From Trissonchulus latispiculum (taxonomy: Eukaryota > Nematoda > Enoplea > Enoplida > Ironidae): a DNA stretch of 64,000 nt. The position numbers and the translations under genes were made by a program. The DNA lies in assembly GCA_030248195.1 (NCBI GenBank), contig JASAND010013449.1, positions 26,081 to 90,080 of the forward strand, written 5' to 3'. Position 1 is the stretch's first letter. Each line of letters begins with the position of its first letter. Below, one piece after another: positions 34,154 to 46,672 of this stretch. The notes under the pieces were generated by a model. That model was not told where the DNA came from and searched no databases. It was given only the letters and a program-made list of their open reading frames with translations.

Positions 34154-35348
34154 GACTCTTGCTGCCAAATATAAGAATTAAATTAATACGTAAACTTATT
34201 ACCCCTTTAAAAACGAAATGTGTTAATATTATCTAAATCTTTATTTACAAAGTCAAACAAGGAGTGAAACTGAAAGGGAACAATGCTTATGACTAACGAA
34301 AAACAAGTTACTTCTCAGATAAAATTTGAATGGCCCTACGCAAAACAAAACACCAATTGGGAGAACACCCTAATACCAGAAATGCTTTTAATATAATACA
34401 TCTTCCGCCATCACAACTGTCATAAATGTCGCTTTTCCCAATGACTAAACAACCAACTTAACTATACCCACTTTTTTAATTTTAGATACTATGCCAAACA
34501 TGAAGAAAAGAGTACTTACTCTGTCCAGGAGAACTAGTGAGATTGTCATGTGCAGTGAAAAGGTGGACTAGAACACATTTGTTAATTTTTTGTTGTTACA
34601 AGTGGTAATTGAAAGTATTTGTGAATTAAAAAGAGTTAAAAAGGTCAAGAATGGCAAAGTCAAGCTATTAAAACAACGAATTATTTGTATGCTTAGAGAC
34701 GTTTCAGATTATTCTGTTTAAAGATTGTCATGTAAGATAGGGATAAACTTCAACAGCCAACGACAATTTGACATTCTGTGAATTCCGCTATACGAAGGAT
34801 AGAATTACACCATGGTCTTATAAATTATTTGTGTCATAAGATTTAATAACAAGTTACCTTTTCAGCTGCCAAGAGGCTAAATATTTTTCTGAAAGTTTAA
34901 AGCTTAGTAATGGAGAAGGATTTGTATTAAAATCTTTACATAACTAAAATCTCCCGGTGCGCTCACCATCCATATCCATTATGTAAAAATCACACCAAAG
35001 AGCTCTATTATACCTGAGTTATTCTGAGTTAAATTTCTATTGCAACTGAGGCGTAGCGGCGCAGTTAAAGTACACCCTTCCAACATAGTTTAGTTTGACA
35101 GCTGTTTCTATTCGAGTCTATAGGAAAATTAATTGCACTACATCATTCTGAAGAAGATGCTAACCTTTCTAAGTGAGATGAATTAAAGCAGAACGATTAA
35201 AACTTTCTAACTTTGGTTACTTGTTTGAATTTAATAAACTCCCCTCCTAAAATTTTCTAACTCAGAAACAATAATAACCGAACCTTTTTTACCCATGTAA
35301 TAGCGTCCAGTCTATTTCACCACTAATAAATCAAACGCCTCTCAACAT
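34154..35348. other. No gene recognised
   Basis: AT-rich flank of the 33009 gene. I see no exon-like frames, terminal repeats or known motifs. Confidence 0.35.
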
Positions 35349-35950
35349 TCAAAAAACAACCCGGTCTTTAATCCCTAACCCGAGAAAGTTTGCGTTAAGT
35401 TTCTGAAAGGAAAAGAATGACAAATCTACAAGGTGGCGTAAAATGGTACTAAGGTGAGATGGGTGTAAAGGAGTAGAGCTTTTGGTAGGTCTAGCGCATT
35501 GGCGTAGAGCGGCATGATAGGCTAGTTTAGTTTGAGGGGTTGCAGTCGGAGAGTCGAGAACGGAGAGGTGATGAGCCCATGCTATAGCCCCCAAGCAGTT
35601 TTCAGGACTGACGGAGATATCTGGAGGGGGGCAAGATGACGAAGGTAACGGGCAAGAGTTGAGGCAGAGGCTGGAAGCCAAGACAGGCGAACGGCGGAAG
35701 CGCAGGTAGAAAAACGCCGAAGGGCAGAAAGGTTGGAAGAGCGGGAGGACGGAGCAATGGAGGCGAGTAAAAAGGTAGCAAGCGAGGCAGAATCAGACGA
35801 GAGAGGTAAAGATCCCTCAATCATGGAGATGAGTTTTAAAAATAAAAGAAAACATCGCTGTGAGGAAAGAAAGAGACATACGAGGGTGGGGGGAGGGGAA
35901 ATCCACGAAGACGAGGAGTCAACGGTATACTTGGTCCTGAGAAAACTCAA
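35349..35950 (-). pseudogene. Tyrosine-recombinase N-terminal fragment (DIRS/Ngaro/Crypton-like)
   Basis: Two overlapping minus-strand frames are joined by a one-base shift near 35595. The first has SLATFLLASIAPSSRSSNLS and STLARYLRHLA. The second has AIAWAHHLSVLDSPTATPQT and SSTPLHPSHLSTIL. This is the layout of the SAM-like core-binding domain of tyrosine recombinases used by DIRS-type and Crypton elements. The catalytic R-H-R-Y domain is absent. The GC content is higher than in neighbouring sequence. The identification rests on pattern only. Confidence 0.5.
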
Positions 35951-37919
35951 AACGTGCTAGGAGGGAGAGAAGAGAGAAATTTTATAGCCAGAGTGCAAAC
36001 GCAAATATACAAATTATGCTGAGAAGGCTCATTTACATGAAAACTTCTTAGTTTTAGCTTAAAAACCCTAACATTAGTAATGGCAGTTTTCCGTAAAATG
36101 TAAAAACTGTACAAAAGCTTTTCAAAAACATGCCCTATATTTTGGATGAACACCCACAGAGTTGGTTGCGGGCCGGAGTTTTGCTACCCGCCCCGCCCGC
36201 GTCCTGCAGACAAGTGATACCCACAAAACTTTTCCTGCACTGCTGCTGTGGAAGACTAAATTGAAACGGCAATTTTCGTTTTATTAGGTATTTCAATTTT
36301 ATCGCTAACTTCCTTAGTGCAAGATAAATACTCTGAAACAATCGTTAAAATGTGTGCAAGCGAATAATGTATTAGATTTTTTGAAAGCTAAAACAAATAA
36401 ACGAAGAATAAAATTCTCTTTTCTTGATGACAGATATTTCAAATTCTTTATCGAGCTCGAAGCTTTTACCATGCTTTTAACGTACGAAACTGGAAGGAAC
36501 GTTTATGGACGAGCAAGAATATTTATCAGTAAACGTGTGATGTGAGCCTGACATATGAAGCCACAACTAAATATCATTAATTGCTGCAGCTGAAATCGAT
36601 TATTGGGCAATTTGCCGTGCCCAGTATATGATCCATAGTTTCAGGGATTCCGCAGCAAGCCGTTCAAACGATGTAGCTTTGAACCTGAATAGGCATAACA
36701 TGACTGCAATACCAACATTTTGTCTTGTTGAAAATATTGGAATATAATTTTCTTTAAAAACCGTAATCTACTGTTTAACCGTTCAGCTTCCATTTTTACA
36801 AAACAGTTTGACACGGAGTGTGGGCAGAAGTGACGCATCTGCGGCCACAAGGGTCCCAATTTGTACCAGGGGCCATGAAGTCTATAGTGGATAAATGTGA
36901 CTTGGCAAACCCCTAGTGCGCCAGGCTCATAAAATGAGAGCCATTTGGTGGGACTTTGCGAGTAGACTGGACAAGATCCGGATAGGACTTTGACTAGTGG
37001 ATTAAAATCATGCTACTTTGACTAGGTCACTGTCTACGGAACTCAGATTTTGGCCATCGCTGTAGAATTTATAGTTAAACAGTGCTCAATCGTTTGCTGG
37101 TTTCTACGTCGCAGGATGTAATTCAGTCATTACCAGGTGACGAAACAGTAACGATATAACTATATGACTATATGAGATAATATGTATGACTTTGCCGCAA
37201 AATTTGTTGTCAGAATTTCGACTGCTGCAGGTGTACTTCAGTTATACCTAGCAACAAACAGTAACAATTTAACGAGTAGTCTAACGTAATGTAATCAAAC
37301 CAACTGACATTGATTTGTTGATTGTTGATAATTTTTGATAAAATTTGACTTGCCATGAATCTCGGCAAATGGCAATTGAGGATTAATAAATCTTCTGTCT
37401 GCATGCCACAAATTTCTGTGATTAACATATCGTTTTCCCCGTCATAACAGGTCTGACACAGGTTGCACCTTTCATTAAGCGATATACTGTATATCTTACA
37501 ATGTTCTGTACTGTAACGACTATGTATCTAGCGAAAGTAATTTATTGTACACTGTAGTTTTGTTAATAGTTTTATTCTCCTTTAATAGGCAATTAATAAT
37601 TGAGTTAATTGGAAGGTGTCTAGTTTTCATCACTGTCTGCTCAGTTGAATAGGGTAGCCGGCAGATTCAAACTTGCGCTAGCCGCTAACCTATTGAAGCA
37701 ATTGTATCTTATTTAGTAAGTTTTGCATAATGTCAAGCTCTTGAAAACGTAACCACCGTTTGAGTACCAAGTCGTATCTACCCCCGTCCTATTACGTCTC
37801 TTTTCAAGCTTTGTTTTGGTCAGTTTTAGATAGTTTGGGATGAAGTGCCTAACTAGAAGCCAACTAAAACAACAATTGATGTTAATAAAAATGCAAAGTC
37901 AATAATAGCTATCAAATTT
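35951..37919. other. No gene recognised; GC-rich fragment at 36160-36215
   Basis: Contains a GC-rich fragment (GGGCCGGAGTTTTGCTACCC) like those at 6950-7080 and 45300-45385, probably from one transposon family. Open frames are short and unsupported. Confidence 0.35.
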
Positions 37920-37957
37920 AACTACACATACCTTATAAGTTGTTTCTCTTTCATAGA

Positions 37958-40900
37958 ATTGCGTAGTATCTACGCTCTAAATTTAGACAAGGAATCAACA
38001 TATTTCTGGATGAAACTGATCCTATGAATGAATGCATTCTTCTTACTAACGGCAAGATGTATACTGCACCATGCAATTACAGTGCTATTGCTACGTGTCC
38101 ATTTCGGCGACAACAAAGTGAGATCTTACTTGTATGTCAAGTCAATGTCATAAGATGTGAACTTAGTGTTTGTGAAGAAAAAAGCTGATGACCTAACATA
38201 TTGAGTAGTTGATAGTTGGGCATTCACCATATTGTGTTTATCTGGAAGCTTTAGGTAACGTGAGGATTTCTGAAATTTTTTACCGAAAGCCATTGGACTT
38301 GAACATTGAGTCTGTTCTTTGGATCAAATGACAGATTTTTAGGAGCCATATTTTTCAGAAGTACTTAGCTCCTCGAATTAATGACATTCGGGCATTTATC
38401 GCAGTCGCTGTGGTATGGTAGTGTCCGGATCCCAAGCTTGATTACCACAAGCGTTCATTCGAAGTCAAATGATGATTAATGATTAATAATGATAATGATT
38501 AATGATGATTAATAATTCATTTTACCATGTTGTGGCTTCTATGCTAATTTATCATGTTGCACATTTCAAAGTATATTTTCCGTTGGAATTAATCGGCATT
38601 TGTTGTGAAACTTCGTGCGATAATCACATTGTGACGTCTACTGCAGCAAACAAACAAACAGTAGAACATTCTGAATTCTTGCACGTTGTTTTAGCCACTA
38701 CAACGTCTACTACAATCGCAACTACCACATCTACGTTGCTTTCGACTACTACCACAGTTAGTAACAGAATCAGTACCACAGAGGCCGATACTTCCACAAT
38801 GAACGTCAGCTTTAGCGGGCACGATTCCACTACGACATTTAAGGAAAATATGTGTTACTTGAAGGTGTCTAGTTTTCTACAAATGCCATAGCTTAACGGT
38901 GATATTTGCAGTACTTTTACTGTTTCTGTTGTACCGCATATTGGGTACTGTATAACTGAGCTCCAGAAGCCGAGCGGGGCTGATCTGTCCAACACGGATT
39001 TAACAGCAGCTGACTTGACTGCCAGCCCATACCTTTCGCGAATTTCATGAGTAAGCCACAAGCGATGAGCAAGTGCAACTCTTGCTTGAGACAGGGAAAT
39101 GAGGCTATGGCCTCGTGCCCCGGGTGACAACATCCTCGTGCCCGGAAAAGCCTCGGGTGACAATTTTTTTGCTTCGTATGCATTTGTTAACACCATACTA
39201 AAGTAAACAGTTGCTCGCACTTGGTTAGTTGAGAAAGCCGTAGGTAGGTTTCAATTCATTAATCTAGATGTATATCTCCTCAAGCCTAGATTATTTTAGA
39301 AACCAGTAGTTTGGGCTATCTGACATAGTTGAGGTTAAACGTGGTGAGTTGCACAATGTCAACTATCAGTGTTTTTAGCCAACATACGGGAGGCAGAAGT
39401 TAAATTAATCTCGACATTTGGGAGTTTCGAAGAGTTTCTCTGGTTCAAATTTTAACGGGATGCTTTGATACACACCTTGGAACTGCTATTTCCTATTTCC
39501 TTTCAATATTTCTTAGTAAGTATATACTGGTCAAACTGGTTAACCAGCAAATAGTAACTAGCCTAAACTATTTTCATTTAATCCAATTCAATGTACTCTT
39601 TTAACCTAACCTCTCATTTTGAGTTTAGAACGACTCCCTGAACAACTTCATCGGACCCACTGTCAGGGATGCTGTATTCATCGCTGGGTATTATCTAGAA
39701 ATAATAACGGAGGACTTCGATGGACATATTTTACCGCCGCTACTACCAAAACCAGTTGCTTCAATACCTGAAGCGGCCATAAGCTTTTGGATAGAATTTG
39801 ACAGCAGAGAATATTTAATGGATTATGTATTGAAAGGAAGACCATCAAGAAACTTACCAATTCTGAATGAAGCTTGTAACGCATTGATTTATATTGTACG
39901 TTGTACGCATGTTGTTAAACGCATATTTTCTGGATTGCTTCTTCAGCAGAGTCTGTAATATTGGCAGTTGATTTGTGATAGCATGCGCTTAGCAGCGCAG
40001 CAGGTATAAAAGTAGTAGAAAATTAAACCAACCAATCACATTTCCAATAGTGGAAATGAAATTAAATGTCATGAAATGTAAGCATGCAGAAAATGCTAGC
40101 CTTAATAAACGTACCCGTTTGACAAATTGCGGCAAAATGACCAATGTTTACACATTTAGTGTTAGGGTTTTAGGTTTAGCATTACGTTCACAATACAATA
40201 ATTGATCTTGTAAGTAGTGACCTTAAGATAAATGTGAGTGGGAATAGGGGATGCAGATTCCAAAGTGAAAAAGAGATACTGCTGAGACTTTTTGGCAAAA
40301 GACCACATATTTTAAGCTGCGTCAGCAATTTTTTCAGCAGTTAATGTTTAGTTTATGAATTTTTGCTAATATTTAGCTAAAAGGTATTTGTTTAAATATC
40401 TAAATGTTAAATTAAAGAAACTATGCAAAAATTTTTGTTCAGTTTGGGAAGACCCTTTTAAATCTAAGAAGTGCTTTTAGGAAATAACTTCTTTGAAGTG
40501 GCAGTAAACTACCTAAAATCGAACACCGTGTTAGTGCAGAATATGTAACAGACTTATTGTGGTGTTTTTAGGGTCCGCCACCTATCCCTTTCACGGGAAG
40601 CTTGCGAAACTTTGTTGGCTGCCCGCACTATCGGATGCCTGTGGGTGAACATAATTTTGGCAATTACTCTAGCTGGCCTTACATTTTCAAGGTAACGTGT
40701 AACTGCATAAAAATGAGATTTGTTCTATTGTAATAATTAATTAGCTAATGCCTACAAACACTAACTGCTGATTAAACTAAGAACTAGGGACTGCAAACTC
40801 CATTGGCATTAAAGTTATGCTATTTCTTGAAGTTTTATCTTTCAAATAATTGTTGTCCACAGTTACGAAGTGTGTGTAAAAGTGCAAACCAAAATCTAAA

Positions 40901-43821
40901 GATCAGTTTTTCTAATTTTTAATTCGCATTACTGAGTCGAGCTTAAATCGCTAGTAGATAAGTTTACGAAATCCTTGGCTTTAGTTATGAAATAAGCATT
41001 CAGTATTGTTTACTCCCGCAATATTTATTCTTAATTTCGTTTAAGAGTAAAAACATATGAAGCATTTCTACATTTCTGTGAGGATTTGTCCTTGTTAATT
41101 TCTCACGGCATAATTATGGTTTGTGTCGACTATATCAGGTGAGCAGAAATTGTGGCAAATATGTGCCAATTAATGACAAAATATTGCGTAATTGCGAATG
41201 ATTGCCATGCCAATGATTAAGCTGTCATTGATCATGATAGTAATGTAATGAGGTAAATCTGATAAATTGAGCACTGGTTGTCAGGGGATGGCAAAATCTT
41301 TAGAATTTTTGATATGCTGATAGATCAATAGAACCATTGATAAAAATTTCAGCGAACTTTTTCGTTATTTCGGAGCGAAAACGTAATTTTCCGGCTATTT
41401 TCGTTCACCCCTTTTCCTTTACGGTGGCAGGCCTTTTCCTTATCCGGACAGGGGGATGGACTCTCATGCCCCATGTTGTAACCTGCGATTATAATATATG
41501 ATGACTATTACGATAATAAATAAAGTTAAAATTGTAGAAATATCTAAACTTTGCAATAATGTACATTTGTCTTCACTTGATATGTCGAATGGCAAGTCAC
41601 TGCCTTCACGTCTTCCTTGTCAAGTCATTCATCTTTATGACGATCGAGGCATGGCAATGTTTCCGAATAATTTATGGAATGGGATTCGGTCCTGTTTTGG
41701 GCAAACGTGCCAGTGTGGTATTCAGTGGGGGTATAGCGTTTTGAAATGCTTGTGAAATTTATCATTAAATTGCGTCAGTAGAACACAACTGCTAAGCAAA
41801 CCAAAAAGTCTAAAATCACTTTAGGTAAAGAATTTGTTGCCAAGATGCTCAGATATGGAAGCTTTGCTTAAAGAAATACAATTGCTATTTAATACAAAAG
41901 AATTTTTACTGCAAATATGCAGTTCGCCATTGTGTATATAAGTATTTAGTACGACTAGTGACTGGCAGGAGAATGTTTTGCATATCCTTTGTAACAAAAG
42001 AAGGATAAATATTGTTTCTGTTGCAGTAATAGCATCTGTTACATCGATTCCTGCTGTTGTGTTCTTTGGCAGGCTTTCTTCGAAGTACTCGTAAGAGTCT
42101 TAGAGATTTCTACTAATTTTTAATAAAAGAATTTTGTTCACAATTCTTATTTGATAAAGCGAAGCAGCACGAGCTGTTGTAAAATCATCTTTTTATCAAC
42201 ATTAAAATGTTTAGTGTGCTTTGTTTCAAAATCATCAGAATTATTTAAGAAAATTCAAGAATGTCACTTTGTTTACTTGAAGCTACTTTTAGTTGTTGGG
42301 TAAATTATGGTCACTTGGTGGGACACTTTACAACTTTAGCAATATCCGTTTTGCTTTTTGGCAGTATTCTCATTACGAACGCTCTTGGTAGTGCCGATAG
42401 AGTTTCCAATTTCAAGAAGTTACCCTTAACATCCTCAACAACATGGGCTTCCGCAAGGTATAAACATTGAAGTTTCATGTCGACTAGTAATTCTGATTGC
42501 ACTTTTATTCGTGTTGAATATTGGTTTCAGATAGCTAAGAGTTCGAATGCAGCTTGATGATAAGCATTTGTAAATTAATGAAGTTTGCAGTTTTGTATTA
42601 CGTTGGTTTATTCCGCGTCAGTTTAACTGTTTTGAATCTGTCCGAAAACCACGCCGCAATAGTATTAATTTGAGCGTGACCTCGTTTGCATGGACATCAA
42701 ATGTAGAAACTGCGGGCAAAAATCAAACAAGATAGTTTTCGTGAAATAGTGAGTGTGAAAAAATTAAGCAGTTTCATTGAAGCCATGTTTTAAACGATGG
42801 AGAAACTATTATTCTTAATGCTTTCATTGGCCGTTAGAAATCAATGCAAAAATGGATCTCTGGGATACAATGTACCATAAAGCAATATTGTTGTGTAATT
42901 ACAGCCGTCCATGTAAAAGTCAAGAACGATCCCTCTGAAGTTTAATGTGTGTTAATGCTCCTTGCCATTGGGGTACTTTTTGTTGTGACACTCGTTAGCT
43001 GTAGTAAGTAACTGTAAGCAAGAGTACATAATAACTAAGAGTGTAACAAGCGTCACATTCTTATCTATTAAGGCCTGGGACATCATCTGCACGATAACGG
43101 CTGACCCCCTACACAAATTAGACCCCAGTGACCCCTCCCACAAATGAGTACCTAGTACACATTTGGGTACCATCACTCGATTGTATTTTTATGCGTTGAA
43201 GCAAAAACGTTCTTTCAGCAACTAGCCACTTTCGACCTTCAGCACATAAACATACAAGCGAGTGATGGTACACAAATGACGCTTATCACGCTCTTAGTTA
43301 TTATGTACTCTTGCAGTAAGTAACATTGTGTGGTTTGTTGTTCAGAATTAGTTCGGGATCAATAATACCAGTAGCACTGCTGAACTGGACTGCATGTTTC
43401 CTGGGATCACTAGCTATCTATCACCAAAGACTTGCAATTTATGTTATGGTATTTGCTGCAAATATTTCCCTAGGATTTGTAATATGGATATTTCATACTT
43501 TGGAAATTCCTGAAGTAAGATTGTATATAATTATTAGCATTTGTAATTGATCATTAATTAACAAATAAATTTTCTTTGCATGTTTGGTAGATTCAAGCAA
43601 CCAATGGGTGTGGCTTTTCGTCCTATTACTGCATTAGATTATTAAAAAATCTTACTAATCCTAATCTGTAGTCTTAATTACTCCTGCACTTGCTGCTATA
43701 GGTTATGAGTAATCCACGGTTTATGTTTCAGGTTAGAAGATTATTAAACCAAATAAACCAAACTGCGTACTTTTATGCAAAGAAGATAACGGGAATGTCA
43801 TCACGGAAATCTTTCCAATAA
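37958..43821 (+). pseudogene. Right-arm copy of the lectin/seven-transmembrane receptor
   Basis: Exon counterparts are 37958-38131, 38405-38459, 38662-38851, 38912-39515, 39629-39895, 40572-40691, 41046-41138, about 41526-41730, 42027-42090, 42260-42457, 43346-43514 and 43732-43821. The last four keep the exact lengths of the left copy and are open. Upstream lesions are several. The lectin exon is 11 bases longer, with an in-frame TAG. The donor after 38459 reads CGAAGT instead of GTAAGT. The exon from 38912 has a roughly 420-base insertion. The TM1 exon is 2 bases short (TTTGTTGG for TTTGTGTTGG). The TM2 exon is 7 bases short. The first three exons of the left model are missing. It can hardly make a full receptor, though a short product from the last exons is not excluded. 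Confidence 0.8.
43019..43313. mobile_element. MITE with CAAGAGTAC ends (right-arm ortholog of copy 1)
   Basis: It starts CAAGAGTACATAATAACTAA and ends TTATGTACTCTTG, flanked by CTGTAAG and CAGTAAG. It sits between the TM5 and TM6-7 exons exactly as at 8909-9308 and is about 100 bases shorter inside. Confidence 0.8.
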
Positions 43822-44875
43822 GAATTTGTATATTGGAAATTACTTCTGTAAATTATGCATTGAACATATGTTGAAGAAATAAAATAAAACCACCACGCAT
43901 CACCAATGACATGAAAATGTTTATATGTTTTTTGCAGTAATTTCTATGTAAGTACTTTTCTATAATTTTAGTATATATGATTTACATAATTTTCCACATA
44001 AGCGGTGAAAAAGGTAAATCCAACTAAAACCTGAATTAAGATCATTAATTCAGACATCTATAGCGATGATCTAAAATCTGTCTTGAGGTGTAACTAATAA
44101 TGGGAAACTTGAAGATTAGTTCCTACATATAGATGAGAGCACGCGCTGACGTGCTTCGTGCTACAAATAATTTGTAGCACGGAGATTACGTAATATCAGT
44201 ATGTGATCTTAGCTCGATAAAATTATATGCATTATATTATATTATATTATTATATATTATATTTATTGCATTTTAATGGCTTTTGAACATTTAACATTGA
44301 ACATTGAACTTTAATATTTTGGAACGAAAACTAGATAAATATAGTCGGGGTTCTTATTTTAATAAAATTAATATTTTATCTATTTTAAAAGTTTTAACCG
44401 TAGTGGCGAAGGTTTTGTGCCTTATTCGTTATGCAAGTACTTTGTAGCACGGTTTTGCATTCACAGTTTTGTAAATGCATCTTGCGGGAAGCCCACGTGA
44501 GCGACACTCGGAGCTTCCTTCCTATAACAGACCAAGGGCTAACTGCATTCTGAACACCAAAAACGAAGCGAAGTTATATATAAGTTATCCGACTAAAAGT
44601 ACTGTCCAACCTACGGAATTGCTAGTTTAGTCATCAGGATTTTTCTAGGAAAATTGATTTGAAAAATTTCTTGAGCAAGCATTTCCAGTTTCGAACGGTT
44701 TCGGAAAAGGTAGGAGAAGGAGACTGACCTTATGTACCATCGTTCCACTAAAGCAACACATGCTTATAATAAATGGCACGAATTTGTGGCTGACTTATTC
44801 AGTTATTATTAATTGTTATTAAGTTCGTCTGCTTTTACTGAAAGCAAGAAATGCAAGTAGAAAGCTGTATATGTC
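43822..44875. other. 3' flank of the right receptor copy; local palindrome
   Basis: No gene recognised. A 25-base palindrome at 44157-44181 (CGTGCTACAAAT, A, complement) and TTTGTAGCACGG at 44441 suggest an inserted non-autonomous element between about 44120 and 44550. A TTATA-rich microsatellite lies at 44222-44266. Confidence 0.4.
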
Positions 44876-45249
44876 GTGTCGAAAACACAAATTGAACGTA
44901 ATTGCAAATTTGCGTTTACGTTAACGAAAACACAAATGGTCCTCTCCCTAAAGGCTGACTGGACCTTCCGCATTTTACAATATCACATTAACTTGCGTGT
45001 GTATGCAGGATATGTTGGATATGACTGGGCCAAGAAATCACATAACAATGTGATGTTCCGCCCTAGTGAAGCAATTTTACCCCCACTTCTGTTAAAACTA
45101 TACCTACAGAAATGTTAAAAGGAAGCATTACATAGCCTGCATTACTTTAATTTTTTAAAATTAGACATTACAATTGGAGAATTAGACATTCAGTTAAAGG
45201 TTTAGCCTACTATAAATTATATTTGCCAAAATTTGAGGAAATAGCTCTT

Positions 45250-45889
45250 GGTATTTTAATAATAGTATTTCTTAGAATTTTATTGAATATATCCACAAGA
45301 GATGCCCGCAATTACCCGCGAGGGTATCCTGTGGGTAGCAAAATTTCTATTAGCCGCGGGTACCCTCAGCCCACTTCCAACTCTGGCCTCACGAAATTAT
45401 TAACTTTAATCAGCAAAAAATCTGGAAAATTAAATTACGTCGAAACAGCGGTAAAATAATTTGCAAAAAATTTAGATTTTAGAATTTAGAATTTCTATGC
45501 AAGAATATTTATGATATTTATGATATTTAGAATATTTATAGAATTTTATGCAAGTTAATTTCGTTGTATTCATGACAAAGAAAAACTGTTAAGCTGCATT
45601 TTGATACAACAATGTCTTCTCAACTCCATTGAAGAATGAGTAATAAGGGTTCAAAGTTGACGCCTCCAAAAGGAATCACCACCTTAAGAGGTGGTCGGAG
45701 ATTTGATCTTGTGCAACATGGCCACTATACTATCCAGGGGACAATTTCACTTACTTGGAACGCATGACTTTTGTATTTCCCCAGTTTCCTACATTACAGT
45801 TACATTTGCATTACAGTTACATTGTAGTTACGATGTTACATTACAGTTACATTGTATTGTGTACCCAGTTATAACCTGAAGCTGTGCAT
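45250..45889. other. Transposon debris, no gene
   Basis: Includes a GC-rich patch at 45300-45385 (ACCCGCGAGGGTATCCTG). It also has one end of the TTAA family (AAAAGGAATCACCACC, then TTAA at 45692) and a TTACA-rich stretch at 45795-45860. Confidence 0.4.
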
Positions 45890-46664
45890 AATAGAGACCT
45901 ACGCGGGCCGAATGTTTGCGGCCCGGCCCGTGAAAATTTTTTCTCGGTCCGCCCCGGCTCGTGAAAAATTTTTCTCGGTCCACCCCGGCTCGTGAAAAAT
46001 TTTTCTCGGTCCACCCCGGCCCGTGAAAGATTTCGGCCCGCCCGGCCCGCGAAATTCTTCACTTTTTCAGAAAGTGCAAAATTTCAAATTTATTATTGAA
46101 GTTCAGTCTGAAGTTTCTATGTTGTAATCGCAAAATTGCTTCAATGAAATGAGAAATTTGACATTAATTTTGAGCATCAACTTTTAACATTTTAAATTGC
46201 GTCTTCCAAATTTTAACAGTTAGAAGTGCTTGCTCCGAATGTTTTGAACCACAGGGTTTGCTGGACAACATCTAATATGATAATTTTTTGACTTTTTCAT
46301 GAATCAAGAAATGAGCATAAGCATAATGATTATACAGATTAAACGCTAAAATTTGAAGGATATCCAGCATTTATTAAACAATTTAATCGACTATTCAATT
46401 TAAACAGAATACACAGTAACATTTATGAAATGAAAATCCTGAAACTGGTTCCTGAAAAGAAGTGTTAATGTGTACGAAACATGATGAAAAAGCACAAAAA
46501 TCTTTCAAGGTAAACATTTTAGTCATTTTTCTTTAGTAAAATCTCTCAAAAGTAATGGGAGCAAACCGGATACTCGGCCCGTGAGCTTCGGCCCGAGGCC
46601 CGGCCTGTGAAGTTTAGCTGTCGTACCGCTCGGCCCGGCCCGAGGGCCGTAATGCAGGCCTCTA
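45890..46664. mobile_element. hAT-like non-autonomous element, 8-bp target duplication
   Basis: CTGTGCAT occurs at 45882-45889 and again at 46665-46672. The ends read TAGAGACCTACGCGGGCC and the complement of TAGAGGCCTGCATTACGGCC. An internal row of three to four units with CCCCGGCTCGTGAAAAAT lies at 45915-46050. An 8-base duplication and TAGAGG-type ends fit hAT elements. There is no transposase. It lies just upstream of the Penelope relic and probably interrupts it. Confidence 0.65.
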
Positions 46665-46672
46665 CTGTGCAT

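Larger units (their letters stand above)
37920..45120 (+). repeat. Right arm of the large inverted duplication
   Basis: This is the inverted counterpart of 5440-14920. It contains the receptor pseudogene and, at its outer end, the same tail sequence (44870-45095) found at 5450-5700 and 1-88. At 45095 it runs into the left terminal sequence of the element described at 89-1370 (TACCTACAGAAATGTTAAAA), which continues to about 45250. Confidence 0.85.

Noticed and set aside
5440..45120. Giant inverted repeats around a DNA polymerase B relic as a huge Polinton with long terminal repeats
   Set aside because: The arms carry a spliced host-type receptor gene and its introns, not element ends. The polymerase is degraded and no capsid or integrase is present. 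A segmental inverted duplication explains the arms better.
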